Origin: Pelomonas sp965229315
GTDB taxonomy: Bacteria > Pseudomonadota > Gammaproteobacteria > Burkholderiales > Burkholderiaceae_C
DNA length: 64,000 bases
Direction of reading: 5' to 3'
Assembly (NCBI RefSeq): GCF_965229315.1
Contig: NZ_CBDDJA010000002.1
Coordinates: forward strand, 1,116,001-1,180,000
The position numbers were made by a program, and so were the translations under genes. Shown piece after piece: positions 57,595 to 64,000 of this stretch. The notes below the pieces were generated by a model, which did no database searches, was not told the DNA's origin, and saw only the letters and a list, made by a program, of their open reading frames with translations. Numbering within the stretch: position 1 is the first letter of the stretch; each line of letters opens with the position of its first letter.

Positions 57595-58037
57595 TGTTCT
57601 CGCGCCTTCAGACGCTGCTGGCCGCCCTGTGGGGCGGCTTTTTGCTGTGTGTGGCCTTCGCGGCGGCGCCCAGCGCCTTCGCGGTCCTGGAGCGCGCCCA
57701 GGCGGGCCTGTTCGTCGGGCGGCTGTTCGCGGTGGAGGCGCAGGTCAGCCTGGCCGCCGCGCTGATCCTGATCCTGCTGGAGCGCCGCCTGGCGCGTGAC
57801 GCGGCCGAGGCCGGCGCTGCCGGCCCCGTGTTCTCGGCGGCGTTGCTGCTGCCGGCCGTGGCACTGTTCTGCACCATCGCGGGCTATTACGGCCTGCAGC
57901 CGCTGATGGCGAATGCGCGGGCCGGTACCGGCGTGGCGTCTTTCGCGGCGCTGCACGGCGCCTCGCTGGTGTTCTTCGGCGTGAAGGGCCTGGCGGTCCT
58001 GGCCCTGGCCTGGATCAGTCAGCGGCGCGCTTCTTGA
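57594..58037 (+). CDS. DUF4149 domain membrane protein
   Basis: A 147-residue protein with four predicted membrane segments (about 5-28, 38-60, 72-95 and 112-138). Features such as LLAALWGGFLLCVAFAAAPSAF and GRLFAVEAQVSL match DUF4149/TMEM205-like proteins, which are of unknown function. The ATG at 57594 overlaps the greA stop; a GTG three bases earlier is possible. Its last 23 bases overlap the convergent yhbY. Confidence 0.85.
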   Translation: MFSRLQTLLAALWGGFLLCVAFAAAPSAFAVLERAQAGLFVGRLFAVEAQVSLAAALILILLERRLARDAAEAGAAGPVFSAALLLPAVALFCTIAGYYGLQPLMANARAGTGVASFAALHGASLVFFGVKGLAVLALAWISQRRAS

Positions 58038-58494
58038 CGCTGGTGGTCACCGCGCGCTTTTTCACGCGCTTGATCTCGCCGCCCTGGGTCACGCGCTCGT
58101 TGCCCATGACCTTGACCTTGTTGATCTGCGGGCGGCCGTTGCCGCTCTTGGAGAACTTGACGATCTTGACCACGCGCGGGCCGGGCATGACGCCTTCGCG
58201 CTCGGCCTTGGGCTTCTCCGGGATGGGGCGCCACAGCACCAGCAGCTTGCCGATGTGCTGGATGGGCGCCGCGTTCAGTTCGTCGCAGAGCTGGACGAAC
58301 ATCGCCTCGCGGGCCGCGCGATCATCGCCGAGCACGCGGACCTTGATGAGGCCGTGCGAATTCAGCGCCAGGTCGGTTTCCTTCACCACGGCGGGCGTCA
58401 GGCCCTCGCCACCGATCATCACGACCGGGTCGAGATGGTGGGCATCGGCACGCTTGTCCTTGCGCTGGGCGGGAGTCAAATTGATTTGAGGCAT
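58015..58494 (-). CDS. yhbY: YhbY-type RNA-binding protein (CRM domain)
   Basis: A 159-residue protein with one CRM (CRS1-YhbY) domain, about 3-95: LTPAQRKDKRADAHHLDPVVMIGGEGLTPAVVKETDLALNSHGLIKVRVLGDDR and GKLLVLWRP. These proteins associate with pre-50S ribosomes. A basic C-terminal tail (about 60 residues, rich in K and R) extends beyond the E. coli protein. It is divergent from rlmE by 20 bases. Confidence 0.93.
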   Translation of the reverse strand: MPQINLTPAQRKDKRADAHHLDPVVMIGGEGLTPAVVKETDLALNSHGLIKVRVLGDDRAAREAMFVQLCDELNAAPIQHIGKLLVLWRPIPEKPKAEREGVMPGPRVVKIVKFSKSGNGRPQINKVKVMGNERVTQGGEIKRVKKRAVTTSVKKRAAD

Positions 58495-58514
58495 CCCCGT
58501 ATTATCCCGTGGGC

Positions 58515-59189
58515 ATGAAAACTCAAACCAAAAGCAAGAAGCTCAACAAGGCGTGGCTGAACAACCACGTCAGCGACCCCTATGTGCAGCAGGCGCAGAA
58601 GGACGGCTACCGCTCCCGCGCCGCCTACAAGCTCAAGGAAATCGACGAGGAACTGAAGCTGATCCGCCCAGGCCAGGTGGTGGTCGACCTGGGGGCCACG
58701 CCGGGCGCCTGGAGCCAGTACCTGCGCCGCCGGTTCGCGCCGAAGGAAGCGGGTCAGGGCGGTGCGGCGGTGGGTCAGCTCAATGGCACCATCATTGCGC
58801 TGGACCTGCTGGATTTCGAGCCCATCGAGGGCGTGCAGTTCATCCAGGGGGACTTCCAGGATGAAGCGGTCTACGCCCAGCTGGAGGCCACGCTGGCGGG
58901 GCGGCCGGTGGACGTGGTGGTGTCCGACATGGCACCGAATATGTCGGGCATTGCCGCCACCGATGCCGCCCGCATCTCCAACCTGGTTGAGCTGGCGGTG
59001 GATTTCGCTGGCCAGCACCTCAAACCCGAAGGCGCGCTGGTGGCCAAAGTCTTTCATGGCAGCGGCTACAACGAGCTGGTGGCGTTGTTCCGGGCCCGTT
59101 TCAAGGCGGTCAAAGCCGTCAAACCCAAGGCCTCCCGCATCCGCTCTTCCGAGAATTTCTTGGTCGGAATCGGTTTGAAACCCCGCTGA
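58515..59189 (+). CDS. rlmE: 23S rRNA 2'-O-ribose methyltransferase (U2552)
   Basis: A 224-residue RrmJ/FtsJ enzyme. N-terminal basic segment TKSKKLNKAWLNNHVSDPYVQQAQKDGYRSRAAYKLKEID is followed by the SAM site VVDLGATPGAWSQYL and the catalytic K-D-K-E set, with DMAPNMSG and LVAKVFHGSG. An insertion of about 20 residues (FAPKEAGQGGAAVGQLNGT) is not in E. coli. The ATG at 58515 is preferred over a GTG at 58509. It precedes ftsH as in many proteobacteria. Confidence 0.95.
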   Translation: MKTQTKSKKLNKAWLNNHVSDPYVQQAQKDGYRSRAAYKLKEIDEELKLIRPGQVVVDLGATPGAWSQYLRRRFAPKEAGQGGAAVGQLNGTIIALDLLDFEPIEGVQFIQGDFQDEAVYAQLEATLAGRPVDVVVSDMAPNMSGIAATDAARISNLVELAVDFAGQHLKPEGALVAKVFHGSGYNELVALFRARFKAVKAVKPKASRIRSSENFLVGIGLKPR

Positions 59190-59216
59190 TGTCAGGGGCC
59201 ACCCTCTTGCGTCAAC

Positions 59217-59222
59217 TAAAAT
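59217..59222 (+). promoter_or_regulatory. Candidate -10 element for ftsH
   Basis: taaaat followed by cgcc, 52 bases before the ftsH GTG. It is nearly identical in form to the element before fkpB. No clear -35 or heat-shock promoter is seen. Confidence 0.4.
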
Positions 59223-59273
59223 CGCCCCCACTGTCCTGAGCCTGAACGTGGCTATCGGGGCCAAGGAGTCGTT

Positions 59274-61184
59274 GTGAACAATCAGTGGTTTTCGAAATTC
59301 GCCGTCTGGATCGTGATCGCCCTGGTGCTGTTCACGGTCGTCAAACAGTTCGGCGGAGCGACGGCACCCGGCAAGCAGATCGGTTATTCCGAGTTCCTTG
59401 ACCAGGTCCAGGCGCGGCGCATCAAGCAGGTCACGCTGACCGAAGGCGGCGCCAGCGGCGCCGAGATCCTCGCCGAGACCACCGACGGCGACAAGCTGCG
59501 CGTCACGGCCACCTACCTGGACCGCGGCCTGATCGGCGACCTGCGCAACAACGGCATCAAGTTCGATGTGAAGCCGCGCGAGGAGCAGAGCTTCCTGCTC
59601 AGCATGCTGATCAACTGGGCGCCCATGCTGCTGCTTATCGGCGTTTGGGTCTACTTCATGCGTCAGATGCAGGGCGGCGGCAAGGGCGGGGCGTTCAGCT
59701 TCGGCAAGTCCAAGGCGCGCATGCTGGACGAAGCCAGCAACACCGTGACCTTCGCGGACGTCGCCGGCTGCGACGAGGCCAAGGAAGAGGTCAAGGAGCT
59801 GGTCGACTTCCTGAAGGACCCGCAGAAGTTCCAGAAGCTGGGCGGCCGCATCCCGCGTGGCGTGCTGCTGGTCGGCCCTCCCGGTACCGGCAAGACGCTG
59901 TTGGCCAAGTCCATCGCCGGCGAGGCCAAGGTGCCGTTCTTCACGATCTCGGGCTCCGATTTCGTCGAGATGTTCGTCGGCGTCGGCGCGGCCCGTGTGC
60001 GCGACATGTTCGAGCAGGCCAAGAAGAGCGCGCCCTGCATCATCTTCATCGACGAAATCGATGCGGTCGGCCGTCATCGTGGCGCGGGCCTGGGCGGCGG
60101 CAACGACGAGCGCGAGCAGACGCTGAACCAGATGCTGGTCGAGATGGACGGCTTCGAGACCAACCTCGGCGTCATCGTCATCGCGGCCACCAACCGGCCG
60201 GACATCCTGGACCCGGCGCTGCTGCGCCCGGGCCGCTTCGACCGCCAGGTCTACGTGACGCTGCCGGACATCCGCGGCCGCGAGCAGATCCTGAACGTGC
60301 ACATGCGCAAGGTGCCCATTGGCCAGGACGTCAACGCGTCCATCCTGGCCCGCGGCACGCCCGGCATGAGCGGCGCGGACCTGGCCAACCTCGTCAACGA
60401 GGCGGCGCTGTTCGCGGCGCGGCGCGGCGGTCGCCTTGTCGAGATGATCGACTTCGAGCGTGCCAAGGACAAGCTCTACATGGGCCCCGAGCGCAAGAGC
60501 ATGGTCATGACCGAGGACGAGAAGCGAGCCACCGCGTATCACGAGTCCGGCCATGCCGTCGTGGCCGAGTTGCTGCCGGGCACCGACCCGGTCCACAAGG
60601 TCACCATCATGCCGCGCGGCCGTGCGCTGGGCGTGACCTGGCAGTTGCCCGAACGTGACCAGCACAGCCTGTACTTCAAGCAGATGCTCAACAGCATCAG
60701 CATCATGTTCGGTGGCCGCATTGCCGAGGACTTGTTCGTCCACGACATCTCCACGGGTGCCTCCAACGACTACGAGCGTGCCACCCGCATGGCGCGCGAC
60801 ATGGTCACGCGCTACGGCATGAGCGACCTGCTGGGCCCGATGGTCTATGCCGAGAACGAGGGCGAAGTGTTCCTCGGCCGCAGCATGACCAAGACGACCA
60901 ACATCAGCGAGAGCACGCAGCAGAAGGTCGACGGCGAAATCCGCCGCATCCTCGACGAGCAGTACGCCGTGGCGCAGAAGATCCTGGAAGACAACCGCGA
61001 CAAGGTCGAGACCATGACCGCGGCGCTGATGAAGTGGGAAACCATCGACCGCGACCAGATCCTGGACATCATGGCCGGCCGCCCGCCGCGCGAGCCGGGT
61101 GGCACGACGCCGCCGACGCCCAGCAACGGCCCGTCCGGCGGCACGCCCGCAGTCAGCACCGATGGCGCCCCCGCCGCGGCCTGA
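59274..61184 (+). CDS. ftsH: ATP-dependent zinc metalloprotease FtsH
   Basis: A 636-residue inner-membrane AAA protease that degrades membrane proteins and regulators such as LpxC or RpoH in relatives. Two membrane segments (about 7-24 and 105-125) flank a periplasmic loop. AAA motifs are GPPGTGKT (201-208), IIFIDEIDAVGRHRG and the SRH, with HESGH (423-427) as the zinc site. The Pro/Gly-rich C-terminal tail is disordered. The start is GTG at 59274 after an aaggag ribosome site. An intrinsic terminator follows. Confidence 0.98.
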   Translation: MNNQWFSKFAVWIVIALVLFTVVKQFGGATAPGKQIGYSEFLDQVQARRIKQVTLTEGGASGAEILAETTDGDKLRVTATYLDRGLIGDLRNNGIKFDVKPREEQSFLLSMLINWAPMLLLIGVWVYFMRQMQGGGKGGAFSFGKSKARMLDEASNTVTFADVAGCDEAKEEVKELVDFLKDPQKFQKLGGRIPRGVLLVGPPGTGKTLLAKSIAGEAKVPFFTISGSDFVEMFVGVGAARVRDMFEQAKKSAPCIIFIDEIDAVGRHRGAGLGGGNDEREQTLNQMLVEMDGFETNLGVIVIAATNRPDILDPALLRPGRFDRQVYVTLPDIRGREQILNVHMRKVPIGQDVNASILARGTPGMSGADLANLVNEAALFAARRGGRLVEMIDFERAKDKLYMGPERKSMVMTEDEKRATAYHESGHAVVAELLPGTDPVHKVTIMPRGRALGVTWQLPERDQHSLYFKQMLNSISIMFGGRIAEDLFVHDISTGASNDYERATRMARDMVTRYGMSDLLGPMVYAENEGEVFLGRSMTKTTNISESTQQKVDGEIRRILDEQYAVAQKILEDNRDKVETMTAALMKWETIDRDQILDIMAGRPPREPGGTTPPTPSNGPSGGTPAVSTDGAPAAA

Positions 61185-61208
61185 TCCCACGACACCACGA
61201 CCGTCACG

Positions 61209-61239
61209 AAACGGGCCCGCTGACACCGGGCCCGTTTTT
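61209..61239 (+). terminator. Intrinsic terminator between ftsH and folP
   Basis: An 11-bp stem (aaacgggcccg/cgggcccgttt) with loop ctgacac is followed by a short T-run (ttttt). It ends 14 bases before the folP ATG, so folP expression depends on read-through or on the mRNA refolding. Confidence 0.9.
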
Positions 61240-61253
61240 CATTTGAAGCACCC

Positions 61254-62090
61254 ATGCACTGGCAGACCCGCCGTTTCCGCATCGACCTGAGCCGCCCGCG
61301 CGTGATGGGCATCGTCAACGTGACGCCGGACTCCTTCTCGGACGGCGGCCGGCACGACGACACCCGCGCAGGCATCGCGCACTGCGAGCGCCTGGTGGCC
61401 GAGGGCGCCGACCTGCTGGACATCGGCGGCGAATCGACGCGCCCCGGCGCACCGCGCGTGGACGCCACGTCCGAGTGGACCCGCATCGCTGACGTGCTGG
61501 CGGCCGCGTTGACGCTGGGCGTGCCGGTGTCGGTGGACACCTACAAGCCCGAGGTCATGCGCCGTGCGCTCGATGCCGGCGCCGACATCGTCAACGACGT
61601 GCAGGCCTTGCAGTTGCCGGGCGCCCTGCAGGCCGTGGCCGGCAGCGGCGCGGGCGTGTGCCTGATGCACATGCGCGGCGAGCCGGCGTCGATGATGGAC
61701 CTGGCGCAGTACGACGACGTCGTGGCCGACGTGGCGGCGTTTCTGCGCGGGCGTGCCGATGCCGCGCGGGCTGCCGGCATCCCGGCGGAGTGCATCGCGC
61801 TGGACCCGGGCTATGGCTTCGCGAAGACCGCGCAGCACAACCTTAGGCTGCTGGCCGGGCAGCGGGCGCTGGCGGCGCTGGGCCGTCCGCTGCTGGTCGG
61901 CTGGTCGCGCAAGCGCACGCTGGGCGAGATCACCGGGCGCGCCGTGGGCGAGCGCCTGCCGGCCAGCCTGGCGGCGGCGCTGAGGGCCGTGAGCGCCGGT
62001 GCGCACGTGCTGCGCGTGCACGATGTCGCGGCAACGGTGGACGCGCTCAAGGTGTGGGCCGCGGTCGATGCGGCGACAATCCGGCACTAG
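61254..62090 (+). CDS. folP: Dihydropteroate synthase
   Basis: A 278-residue folate-pathway TIM barrel that joins p-aminobenzoate to pterin diphosphate. Motifs are VMGIVNVTPDSFSDGG, LLDIGGESTRPGA, IVNDVQAL, CIALDPGYGFAKTAQHNLRLL and GWSRKRTLGEITGR. It lies between ftsH and glmM as in E. coli. A recognisable ribosome site (gaag) is weak, and a terminator hairpin stands just upstream. Confidence 0.97.
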   Translation: MHWQTRRFRIDLSRPRVMGIVNVTPDSFSDGGRHDDTRAGIAHCERLVAEGADLLDIGGESTRPGAPRVDATSEWTRIADVLAAALTLGVPVSVDTYKPEVMRRALDAGADIVNDVQALQLPGALQAVAGSGAGVCLMHMRGEPASMMDLAQYDDVVADVAAFLRGRADAARAAGIPAECIALDPGYGFAKTAQHNLRLLAGQRALAALGRPLLVGWSRKRTLGEITGRAVGERLPASLAAALRAVSAGAHVLRVHDVAATVDALKVWAAVDAATIRH

Positions 62091-62121
62091 GGTTTTCAAT
62101 GATCTGTGGAGGAAGCGCTCG

Positions 62122-63453
62122 ATGAGCCGCAAGCATTTCGGAACCGACGGCATTCGAGGCACCGTGGGCCAGGCCCCGATCACGCCCGACTTCATGCTGC
62201 GCCTGGGCCATGCGGTCGGCCGCGTGCTGCGCAAGACGACCCAGCGCCCGACGGTGCTGATCGGCAAGGACACGCGCATCTCCGGCTACATGATCGAGTC
62301 GGCGCTGGAAGCCGGCTTCGCCTCCGCGGGTGTCAACGTGCTGCTGACCGGGCCGCTGCCCACGCCGGGCGTCGCCTACCTGACCCGCGCGTTGCGGCTG
62401 GACCTGGGCGTCGTCATCAGCGCCTCGCACAACGCCTTCCAGGACAACGGCATCAAGTTCTTCTCGGCCAAGGGCGAGAAGCTGCCGGACGCCTGGGAGC
62501 TGGCCGTCGAGGCCGCGCTGGACGAGGCGCCGCAGTGGGTGGACTCGGCGAGCCTGGGCCGCGCCAAGCGGCTGGAGGACGCGCGCGGCCGCTACATCGA
62601 GTTCTGCAAGAACAGCTTCGGCTCGGACCTGACGCTCAAGGGCCTGAAGATCGTCGTCGATGCCGCGCACGGTGCGGCCTACCACGTGGCGCCGGACGTC
62701 TTCCATGAGCTGGGCGCCGAGGTCATTTCCATCGGCTGCAAGCCGGACGGCTTCAACATCAACGCCGGCTTCGGCGCGACGGCGCCCGGCGCGCTGGTCG
62801 AGGCCGTCAAGGCCAACGGCGCCGACTATGGCGTCGCGCTGGACGGCGACGCCGACCGGCTGCAACTGGTCGACGCCCAGGGGCGCCTGTACAACGGCGA
62901 CGAGCTGCTCTACGTGATGGTGGCCGACCGCCTGGCGCAAGGCCTGCGCGTGCCCGGCGCCGTGGGCACGCTGATGACCAACATGGCGGTCGAGCTGGCG
63001 CTGCGCTCGCGGGACGTCGAGTTCGTGCGCGCCAAGGTCGGCGACCGCTACGTGCTCGAAGAGCTGGCCGCGCGCGGCTGGCAGCTCGGCGGCGAGGGCT
63101 CGGGCCACCTGTTGGCGCTGGACAAGCACACCACCGGCGACGGCATCGTCAGCGCGCTGCTGGTGCTGCAGGCCGTCTGCCGCAGCGGTCGCAGCCTGGC
63201 GGAGCAGCTCCACGGCGTGGACCTGTTCCCGCAGACGCTCATCAACGTCCGGCTGCAGGCCGGCCAGGACTGGAAGACCAGCACTCGGCTGGCCGAGGAA
63301 CAGGTGGCCGTGACGGCCGAGCTGGGCGACCGCGGCCGCGTGCTGATCCGTGCGTCGGGCACCGAGCCGCTGCTGCGCGTGATGGTGGAGGCGTCGGATG
63401 CCGCGCTGGCGCAGCGCTGCGCGCAGCGGCTGGTGGATGCCGTGGCCGTCTGA
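62122..63453 (+). CDS. glmM: Phosphoglucosamine mutase
   Basis: A 443-residue cytosolic enzyme making glucosamine-1-phosphate for UDP-GlcNAc and peptidoglycan. The catalytic phosphoserine is in VISASHNAFQDNGIKFFS, magnesium is bound by ALDGDADRL, and the sugar-binding GEGSGHLL and RASGTEPLLRVM are present. The N-terminal KHFGTDGIRG marks the start at 62122, preceded by ggagga. It ends the ftsH-folP-glmM group. Confidence 0.97.
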   Translation: MSRKHFGTDGIRGTVGQAPITPDFMLRLGHAVGRVLRKTTQRPTVLIGKDTRISGYMIESALEAGFASAGVNVLLTGPLPTPGVAYLTRALRLDLGVVISASHNAFQDNGIKFFSAKGEKLPDAWELAVEAALDEAPQWVDSASLGRAKRLEDARGRYIEFCKNSFGSDLTLKGLKIVVDAAHGAAYHVAPDVFHELGAEVISIGCKPDGFNINAGFGATAPGALVEAVKANGADYGVALDGDADRLQLVDAQGRLYNGDELLYVMVADRLAQGLRVPGAVGTLMTNMAVELALRSRDVEFVRAKVGDRYVLEELAARGWQLGGEGSGHLLALDKHTTGDGIVSALLVLQAVCRSGRSLAEQLHGVDLFPQTLINVRLQAGQDWKTSTRLAEEQVAVTAELGDRGRVLIRASGTEPLLRVMVEASDAALAQRCAQRLVDAVAV

Positions 63454-63473
63454 CGTTTCGCTGGCCGGTGCAA

Positions 63474-63500
63474 AAGGCCGCCCTCGGGCGGCCTTCGCTT
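63474..63500. terminator. Intrinsic terminator between glmM and the fasciclin gene
   Basis: A 10-bp stem (aaggccgccc/gggcggcctt) with a two-base loop lies between convergent genes. A run of A residues precedes it and cgctttt follows, so it may work in both directions. Confidence 0.75.
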
Positions 63501-63516
63501 TTGGTGCCGCAGCGGC

Positions 63517-63996
63517 TTACTTCTTGGGCGGCATCAGCACGCGGTCGACGACGTGCGCCACGCCGTTCGTCGCCAGGATGTCGGTTTGCTGCACGACGGC
63601 GTCGTCCACGGTGACGAAGCTGCCCGCCTTGGCCAGCGCCACGCTGGCGCCCTGGCGGGTCTTGGCGGCGCCCGGCTTCACGTCGGCGGCGGTCACCTGG
63701 CCTTCGACGATGTGATACCCCAGCACGGCCTTGAGCTGGGCCGGGTCGGCCACCAGCGCCTCCATCGTCTTGGCAGGCACGGCCTTGAAGGCGTCGTCGC
63801 TGGGGGCGAAGACGGTGAACGGGCCGGCGGCGCGCAGCGTGTCGGTCAGGCCGGCCTGGGCCACCAGGCGGTTGAAGGTGCTCAGTTGCGGCTCGCGAGC
63901 GAGCGTCTCGGCCAGCGGAGCCGGGGTGGGCGTGGTGGCGCAGGCGGCGAGCAGGGCGCTGGCGGCCAGTGCGATCAGGGAAGTGCGGCGGATCAT
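63517..63996 (-). CDS. Fasciclin (FAS1) domain lipoprotein
   Basis: A 159-residue lipoprotein (lipobox ALLAAC, Cys19) with one FAS1 domain (about 30-155): LSTFNRLVAQAGLTDTLRAAGPFTVFAPSDDAFKAV, LKAVLGYHIVEGQV, and DILATNGVAHVVDRVLMP. FAS1 proteins mediate adhesion or stress-related envelope roles; the ligand is unknown. It converges on glmM. Confidence 0.94.
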   Translation of the reverse strand: MIRRTSLIALAASALLAACATTPTPAPLAETLAREPQLSTFNRLVAQAGLTDTLRAAGPFTVFAPSDDAFKAVPAKTMEALVADPAQLKAVLGYHIVEGQVTAADVKPGAAKTRQGASVALAKAGSFVTVDDAVVQQTDILATNGVAHVVDRVLMPPKK

Positions 63997-64000
63997 TCGA

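Noticed and set aside
58476..61226. 916-codon open frame on the minus strand
   Set aside because: It lies opposite rlmE and ftsH, has repetitive His/Asp/Leu composition typical of shadow frames in GC-rich DNA, and shows no domain.

Overview
This is GC-rich chromosomal DNA that looks like a betaproteobacterium of the order Burkholderiales, probably near Roseateles, Rubrivivax or Leptothrix. I infer this from gene order typical of the group: hemCDXY; carA-leuE-carB-greA-DUF4149 with yhbY-rlmE-ftsH-folP-glmM; surE-pcm-nlpD-rpoS-rlmD; and yicC beside a kinase/phosphatase pair followed by rph-rdgB-hemW. No database search was run, so the genus is only a suggestion. Nearly all the sequence is coding. 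Many genes overlap by 1-4 bases, and very long antisense open frames are artefacts of the base composition.

Layout. 1-4.7 kb: start of argH (partial), a LytS/LytTR two-component pair, an unrecognised anchored protein and a glycine-zipper envelope protein with a duplicated domain. 4.9-10.1 kb: ppc, divergent from a BaeS/BaeR-type pair whose upstream region holds strong inverted repeats. 10.1-14.2 kb: hemC-hemD-hemX-hemY. 14.3-15.6 kb: tRNA-Arg(ACG), then a decayed integrated element (5' part of an integrase joined to a frameshifted IS21-type istB). 15.6-21.1 kb: yicC, Ser/Thr kinase, PP2C phosphatase, rph, rdgB, hemW. 21.1-25.5 kb: cheR-cheD-cheB, divergent from a diguanylate cyclase and a MinD/FlhG-like ATPase. 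25.5-33.1 kb: truncated haemoglobin, then a tightly overlapping light-signalling operon of two bacteriophytochrome kinases, a single-domain response regulator and a hybrid kinase. 33.1-35.8 kb: cysC, TonB-like protein, Smr protein, radC. 35.8-38.8 kb: fkpB-ispH, serS, tRNA-Ser(CGA). 38.8-43.4 kb: a probable copper/redox cassette (PQQ-type sugar dehydrogenase, two-domain multicopper oxidase, TolC-family lipoprotein, small His/Cys-rich secreted protein). 43.5-45.3 kb: orphan LuxR-type regulator and a quinone oxidoreductase. 45.4-50.4 kb: surE-pcm-nlpD-rpoS-rlmD. 50.5-57.0 kb: BI-1 family protein, GlcG-like protein, carA-leuE-carB. 57.1-64.0 kb: greA, DUF4149, yhbY, rlmE, ftsH, folP, glmM and a fasciclin lipoprotein.

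How the genes work together. Much of the window is housekeeping: tetrapyrrole synthesis, pyrimidine/arginine precursor synthesis, RNA processing, stationary-phase control, folate and peptidoglycan precursors. Signalling is heavily represented: four response-regulator systems, a phytochrome operon, c-di-GMP synthesis, chemotaxis adaptation and Ser/Thr phosphorylation.

The regions most worth following up are the double bacteriophytochrome operon, the copper cassette without an adjacent RND pump, the intrinsic terminators placed just upstream of greA and folP, the inverted repeats before baeS, and the tRNA-Arg island scar. I found no CRISPR array, rRNA operon, intact insertion sequence or prophage.
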